Program-made: the position numbers and the translations under genes | The notes under the pieces: model-generated | Told to the model about the DNA's origin: nothing | Database searches by the model: none | Seen by the model: only the letters and a program-made list of their open reading frames with translations | Origin: Platycnemis pennipes | Lineage: Eukaryota; Arthropoda; Insecta; Odonata; Platycnemididae | DNA: 64,000 nucleotides | Direction of reading: 5' to 3' | Assembly: GCA_933228895.1 (NCBI GenBank) | Contig: OW121854.1 | Location: 51,998,609 to 52,062,608, forward strand | Shown: piece after piece, positions 58,913 through 64,000 of the stretch | Position numbering within the stretch: position 1 is the stretch's first letter | Layout of the letters: every line of letters begins with the position of its first letter

Positions 58913-58993
58913 AGTAGTGCATGCTTGGTGATCTTCACCCCCTGCCACACACCCTCGCGGTGGCCTGCAAGGTATCGTGTAGATATAGATGTA
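58913..58993 (+). repeat. Short hairpin repeat with (TGTAGA) tail, well-preserved copy
   Basis: AGTAGTGCATGCTTGGTGAT, CACCCCCTGCCACACACCC, CGCGGTGGCCTGCAAGGTAT and CGTGTAGATATAGATGTA follow in the same order as the 13.4-kb copy. The central CCCTGCCAC...GTGGCCTGCAAGG dyad is preserved. Confidence 0.8.
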
Positions 58994-59440
58994 ACTTTTA
59001 GTTATAAGAACTAGGCCTTGGAGGCCTATAACTTGGAGGGAATATGTAAAATAACTTTAGCATAAGTGTGAGATTGGGGGTTGACTAGAAATTTGACGTA
59101 TTAGAAGTTTCTCTTGCTGCCATAAGGCATAAATAATGCATGGCATGTCTACTAGCTTGTGGTTAGTTTTTCATTTGTTGAGTTTCCCGCCCGCTGCACA
59201 CTCAACCATGAGATAGCCTTCGAGAAGCCAAAGAACACGGAACACTGTCCCGGGACAGTATGGAAGCCACCTATTGAATACACAAAAAGCCCCTCTCATC
59301 TAGCTTCCGAAGAGAACTAAGTCAATCAATGGCTTTGTGCATCGAAGCCATCTCCACGGAAATTACGTTTTATCTTGTCCTAAAATACGAGCACCGTTCT
59401 CGTTTTTGTTGTTCCTTTGACGTGCTCGTTTAATCGAATT
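58994..59440. other. Unassigned sequence
   Basis: No gene or repeat recognised. Contains the dyad TGTCCCGGGACA at about 59,246. Confidence 0.45.
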
Positions 59441-59449
59441 CCCAGAATA

Positions 59450-59960
59450 AGGAAGGCGTTCTATTCAAAGGCGTTGCGTCGAAGGGGGGAGAGGGGCGGG
59501 CTGCTGAATACCTCGCGACAGCGAGTAGCTCGCTTGCTTTCTCTCCCGCAATAAACGTCCGATGTCTTCGCTCCTCCCTCGGCGGATACTCGCCCACCCT
59601 CGCCGCAAAGGGTTGCGTCTCCTCCTAGCCTGACCCCCTTCCTCGGCAGGACGGCAGGGTATGGCACACTCTTATCCCTTCTCCAGACCCCACACTCTAG
59701 ATTTTTAAAATGTCCCTCTGCCGCGCGAGCTGAAACTGATTCCTCAGTACCTTCCACCCGCACCCCGGTGGGTGACACCCCACCCCACTCCGCGCCCGTC
59801 CAGCAATCCTCGTTGCCGGATGTCCATCTCTTCATTCATGTTGGGTAGAGGACTCTCCGCTGCATTACACTACAATTCTCTCCCCAGCCGCGAATGCAAC
59901 CGCGCTATTCAGGCACGTAGCCCGAAATTTGCTTCGGAGGGGGGTTGGGGGAGGGGGGCT
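59450..59960. other. CpG-rich island-like block
   Basis: CpG dinucleotides are dense from 59,465 to 59,640 and around 59,730-59,900, against a CpG-poor AT-rich background, with GC-box-like GGGGCGGGC at about 59,492. A minus-strand frame is open for about 125 codons (59,835 to 59,461), but its Gly/Arg/Ser-rich product shows no domain. It could be a promoter-type island for an unseen exon or a GC-rich repeat. No TATA or start-site evidence was found. Confidence 0.4.
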
Positions 59961-62179
59961 TATCTACTGTAGCGTAACATGAAGCTAATCAGCCTTACCC
60001 GTTTGGTGCCGACATGTTATAATTACCTTCATTTTCAGTGCTATGTGACAACCTTCACAATGTCCATTCCTGTCTCTTCTCACTCGTAAAATTCACTGTT
60101 TACCTTGTAATGAAGCAGTTAATTTGACCGGCCCCAGAACTTTTCAGAAGAAATTCAACTCTCACATGCATATCAGATTGAAAAGAACTATTATTAACCA
60201 CACTCATGCATCAAACTAGTGATCGCGTTGGTAGACACTTAACACTTGAATTAGTATACGGAGTGTAATCCGGATTATCATGCCCAGTTATTGATATTGG
60301 TGATATTGATAAAATTGGCGAAACGGATATCGACTCGGTAACTGTACATGGTCATTTCTTGAAATAAGTACATCACAGATTAAAATGAAAATAAATATCT
60401 CTGAAGTTTAATTGTTTGTCAAGTATCCTGCATACTTAAGTCTGAATTTAGTATTTTTTTAGGGAACGCCAGGGTTTCAGGGGAAAAACCAAATTACACA
60501 TATTTGATTCCAATTTCCATCTTTCAATGCTCTCTAGTTACATGTATCCCTACGTTCTGTACTACAGATTTATTGCTAATGACATGATTTTTTATGCCAA
60601 GATATTCAGTATATAAGATATCAGTTTTGTTGGCAGATCTTATGTTCGCGCATCATCTTTTAGCTATCGACTCCAATTATTTCTTTGAGTATCACTACCT
60701 ATTGACGCTGTTTCCTAGGCCAGCATCTTCAGTTCTCTTTTTTAGATCCTCATTATAATTTTCTTGAAAGGTTTTCATAATGTATTTATTATTCTTCCTT
60801 AGAGAATAGTCCATTTCACATTCCATGGATTGCTCTCCACAGCGTCACTCTTACTCTAGCATTTTACCTCCATTGAAATTTTCCCGTCATATTTTTCCCT
60901 TCGTTCTATAGGGATTTGTGTGCACATGTATATTCATATTACGCCAATGTCTACTAGCATCAATCTTATAGAGAAATAGAGGAATGCCAGCAAGACTATT
61001 GCATTATTATATATCATGATCTATATTTATTCTGGTTATTATACCAACCTCATCAATCGGCATTATATATATATTTATACCCCTATGAGTGGTAGACTTT
61101 CATTGTCAGTGGTAAAAATTCACATTTTGATAAATCTTCTCTGTCCCGCTTTATAAGCCTGCTGTGACCGATTTTGCTTTTTACGTCAACTCCTTCTTTT
61201 TGTTTCCAATTGTTTTCTGGGCACTTTAGCCTTGAATCGTGTATGTTAGTGGTGAAGATACCTCTGAATGATCCAATTGTATTCAATACTGATATGAAAT
61301 CTCCAAACTTCCAATATGGTGCAAGCATGATTTATAAAATTATTGTCTTTTTAACTTTTATGTCTTATTATCCACAAAGTCCACTGTAGCTGTTTATATC
61401 ATTGAATACTTGGACGACACTACGAAAAACACCTTGTTCGTGCATCTATCCGAATAGAATCTCATTATATTGGTTTAAGCAATTACGCTGAAATGGGTTT
61501 GAGCAATTTCATGCCAAAAGTCGATAGGCTGGAAATTGAGACTCAGGGAGACCAAAGTATCAGTTTGCAGGCCATTTGGGTGGCCTAGTCATGACACAAA
61601 ACTTCCGAAAAAAATGAGGTAGTAACTAATAGGAAATTAATGAATCCTGTTTGTGAATTCATAAATAGAATACCTACTATGCTTTATAGCAAAGGGTTGC
61701 AACTCTGATTGTTATGTAACACGCGTACAGCAAATTGTGTCGTTTTATTATATCTCATTTGTGATCATGAGTATTATGAGCTAATACCACATCTTAATTT
61801 ATGGGGCTTCCATAATCTTCTACGTTTATTAAAATATACATGTCACTTTTTGGGATATAACCATAGATTCCTCTGAAACGATATGAAGAATAAATGCATA
61901 TTCTTGGGTTGAAATGTCTGTAAATTCCTACAAAACTTGTTAACATTACTGCACTCCTTTAACAGTTGAAATATTCCTTTCTACCAAATTTTGGACATCC
62001 TGTGACTTTAGATACTTTGGGAACATAAAAGAGTAGTAATGGGGAATGAGGTTTTTAGAGGGAGCTTAAGGGACTGCAAATCGGCCCTTTCATTTATTTT
62101 TTCTACCATCCTTCATGCCTTAAAGTCACACGTTGAGAATATATCTGGTGATTTATGACGAATATATTCGAAAACGTGC
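59961..62179. other. Unassigned AT-rich sequence
   Basis: About 2.2 kb without a recognisable gene. A short (TA)n run lies at about 61,064-61,073. Confidence 0.5.
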
Positions 62180-62760
62180 TATTCAAGTTTTCCCTCTTCC
62201 ACCTTTCGCGCGGAGTCCCCAGCAGGTTCGGTTCGCGTAGGCAGGTGGTTGGAAGATTGAAAGAGGAAAAGTCTCTTTAAGAGGAAACCATCTTCAGTCC
62301 TCGCTCCCGTTAGTCCCTCTAATAGCCGCAAACGCGTAATGAACGGGTGATGGGGACGAGGAGAGAGTGGGAGACGGGGACTGAGGCGCGAAAATCTTGG
62401 GAGGGCGGTTTGAATAATAACGGGCAAGTCCGACTTGCCTCCCGCGGGATAACTCATTCAAGGTCATGGCTCGGGGATGAGGCGGGAGGACTTCCTTAAA
62501 GGAGGCTCAATCCCGGAGCCATTGTGTCCCCCAGCCACTTCATCTTCTCCCAAAATCTCCCATACATATTCCCGAACATGCACAGCCACCCTTGACGTCT
62601 CCCATCCACACTCCCCCAGCTCCCATGCCATCCGCAAGTTTCCTCTCTCTCTGAACCTCCCCCATCCGTTCTACATCCCCGTCTCGCCCTTGTCTCATCC
62701 AAGGGAAAGCACCGATTTTATGTCTCAACTGCATTTTAATGCGAAGTACTCTCCATGAGA
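62180..62760. other. GC-elevated, pyrimidine/purine-biased island
   Basis: The first half is purine-rich and CpG-bearing; the second half (62,520-62,700) is C/T-rich on the plus strand. Overlapping frames on both strands are compositional, and no domain is recognised. Confidence 0.4.
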
Positions 62761-62829
62761 TCATCGAGAACTGACCCTTGATGCCCGTCTCTCCAAGATT
62801 AGTAGACCGATCTCATAGTCTTGCACTTT

Positions 62830-62935
62830 GCTTACCGATGTAATGTGGAGTCCCACTTGTCCTTAGCACCAAGCTGAAGGCTAACCATCCATAGGGCTTT
62901 GGGTTCAAAACCGAGTGGTGTCTTTCGACGACATT
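62830..62935 (+). mobile_element. tRNA-like SINE head (weak)
   Basis: GGTTCAAAACC at 62,902-62,912 fits the Pol III B box GGTTCRANNCC exactly. Upstream TTAGCACCAAGCTGAAGGCT could be the A-box/D-arm region at acceptable distance. The anticodon arm is not clear and no second copy was found, so this is either a degraded SINE or a chance match. Confidence 0.4.
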
Positions 62936-64000
62936 GTATGCTATTACTACCTAGGGAATAATATGGACTTGAAAAATATGGAAAAAAGTCATATGTCTAA
63001 AAGTCACCATTCATTGTAATATTGCCGCATGCCTTTACTGTACTCTATAATGCATTTAAATTATTCACCGTATCACTATAAACAAAGACAAAGACTACTC
63101 AACTTAATGCTAGTGAACTTTTACCTTTGTATCACATTTTTTTATTTGGCTTTTATTTAATATTAGTCAGTTTACCTTTTAGGGTGCATTATGATAGTGT
63201 CCCCAGTGTTCTTCGTATTTTATACATCCATTGTCTTTCATCATTAGATCGGCAAGTCTGACCATTATCGTGGCTAGACACTCTTTTAATGGTTAGTGTG
63301 GGTTTTGGTGATGTGTTCTTACGCTATTACGCATATGTAGCATATACAAACTCTTCCCTATCCGGTTTATCTTTTCTAAACGGCGTATTTCGTACCAAAA
63401 TTTATAAAATCATTATACATTCATAATATTACCACAAGCAGTTCGGAGAAACATACTTATGATTAATGACTTGGCAAAAGATTTCAGCCCTTTTAAAAAA
63501 AGGAATCAGGTTATGATTCAGGTGGTAGCACTGAATATTTATCAGTGTCGTCTCATACCAAGCCTAACCATACCTAGCCATAATCAAGCCTACACAAGGA
63601 TTACACAAGGATTTATTAGTGCCGTTTACGATTTTGTCAATTTTATGGGCGTTTCTGAGGTACCAAATTTTCAAGGAAACTCCAAAAAATATCTTTGTTT
63701 GTGTTTCTAGTTGTCTTGCATTAAAAATATGAATATAGAATACACCGACAACTATTGAAAGCAGAATACTGGGCATGTTAGGAAGAGGAAGAAAAAAAGA
63801 ATTTTGGATAAGTTAAAGGGGGAAGAAAATGATAGAAAAAAGTCTAGGAAAGGAGGCGCAAGGAGAACAATGAATGGAAAGGTATGAGCCGTCCATCAAG
63901 TATACCAAAATGGCTCTTAAGTATCGAGCAAGGGACATTTCAATATTGCTGTAACCAACCGTAATATTATAGCGGAGAAGTATAGTGCATTTGGAATATA
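62936..64000. other. Unassigned AT-rich sequence
   Basis: No gene or repeat recognised to the end of the window. Confidence 0.5.

Overview
The window reads as AT-rich nuclear DNA from an arthropod, most likely an insect with a large, repeat-laden genome. The basis is the combination of tRNA-headed SINEs, a 5S-rRNA-headed SINE-like sequence, and decayed non-LTR retrotransposons whose endonuclease and reverse-transcriptase motifs are of the kind common in insects. I cannot name the species. I find no bacterial-style operons, no CRISPR array, no intact rRNA or tRNA gene, and no host protein-coding gene I can defend. Open frames are short and lack conserved domains except inside retrotransposon relics, so the window is probably intergenic or a very large intron.

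Layout. 0-10 kb: mostly unassignable AT-rich sequence with two diverged tandem duplications (329-740, 6392-6875), two copies of a short hairpin repeat (1501-1572 minus, 8641-8712 plus), a degraded tRNA-like SINE (3.4-3.6 kb) and a clearer tRNA-SINE (8.0-8.3 kb). 10-20 kb: a LINE 3' end abutting a tRNA-SINE (9,995-10,640), a third short hairpin repeat (13.4 kb), then a long pyrimidine-rich, CpG-bearing block (18.8-19.76 kb) ending at a 5S-rRNA-like SINE head (19.77-19.87 kb). 20-31 kb: LINE family A with its endonuclease (22.2-23.5 kb), LINE family B (24.9-26.15 kb), a second copy of the 10-kb SINE (27.4-27.75 kb), a pyrimidine-rich island (28.0-28.6 kb), two foldback hairpins (28.69-28.89 and 29.36-29.47 kb) and a third LINE type (30.24-30.73 kb). 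31-42 kb: mostly unassigned, with a 163-bp tandem repeat (33.98-34.47 kb) bracketed by a duplicated flank, a LINE-A remnant (35.69 kb), a paired TGACGTCA site (38.9 kb), a candidate inverted-repeat element (39.25-40.70 kb) and an ACGT-dense patch (41.7-41.85 kb). 42-64 kb: four further LINE pieces (42.2, 48.1, 48.7-51.0 and 57.6-58.5 kb), several SINE remnants, a 267-bp foldback element (52.1 kb), a fourth short hairpin repeat (58.9 kb) and a CpG-rich block (59.46-59.9 kb).

How the parts relate. The LINEs encode, or once encoded, an AP-type endonuclease plus reverse transcriptase; all are broken by stops, frameshifts, deletions or loss of catalytic Asp, so none can be autonomous. SINEs and foldback elements have no protein of their own and would have relied on enzymes supplied by other elements. 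Family A is present as at least six pieces sharing one 3' terminus and GAT-rich tail; family B as two pieces. The most notable structures are the 5S-like SINE head, the two identical 163-bp units, the long foldback hairpins and the recurring pyrimidine-rich islands. Coordinates of decayed elements are approximate (usually within about 20-50 bases), and all alignments were made by eye.
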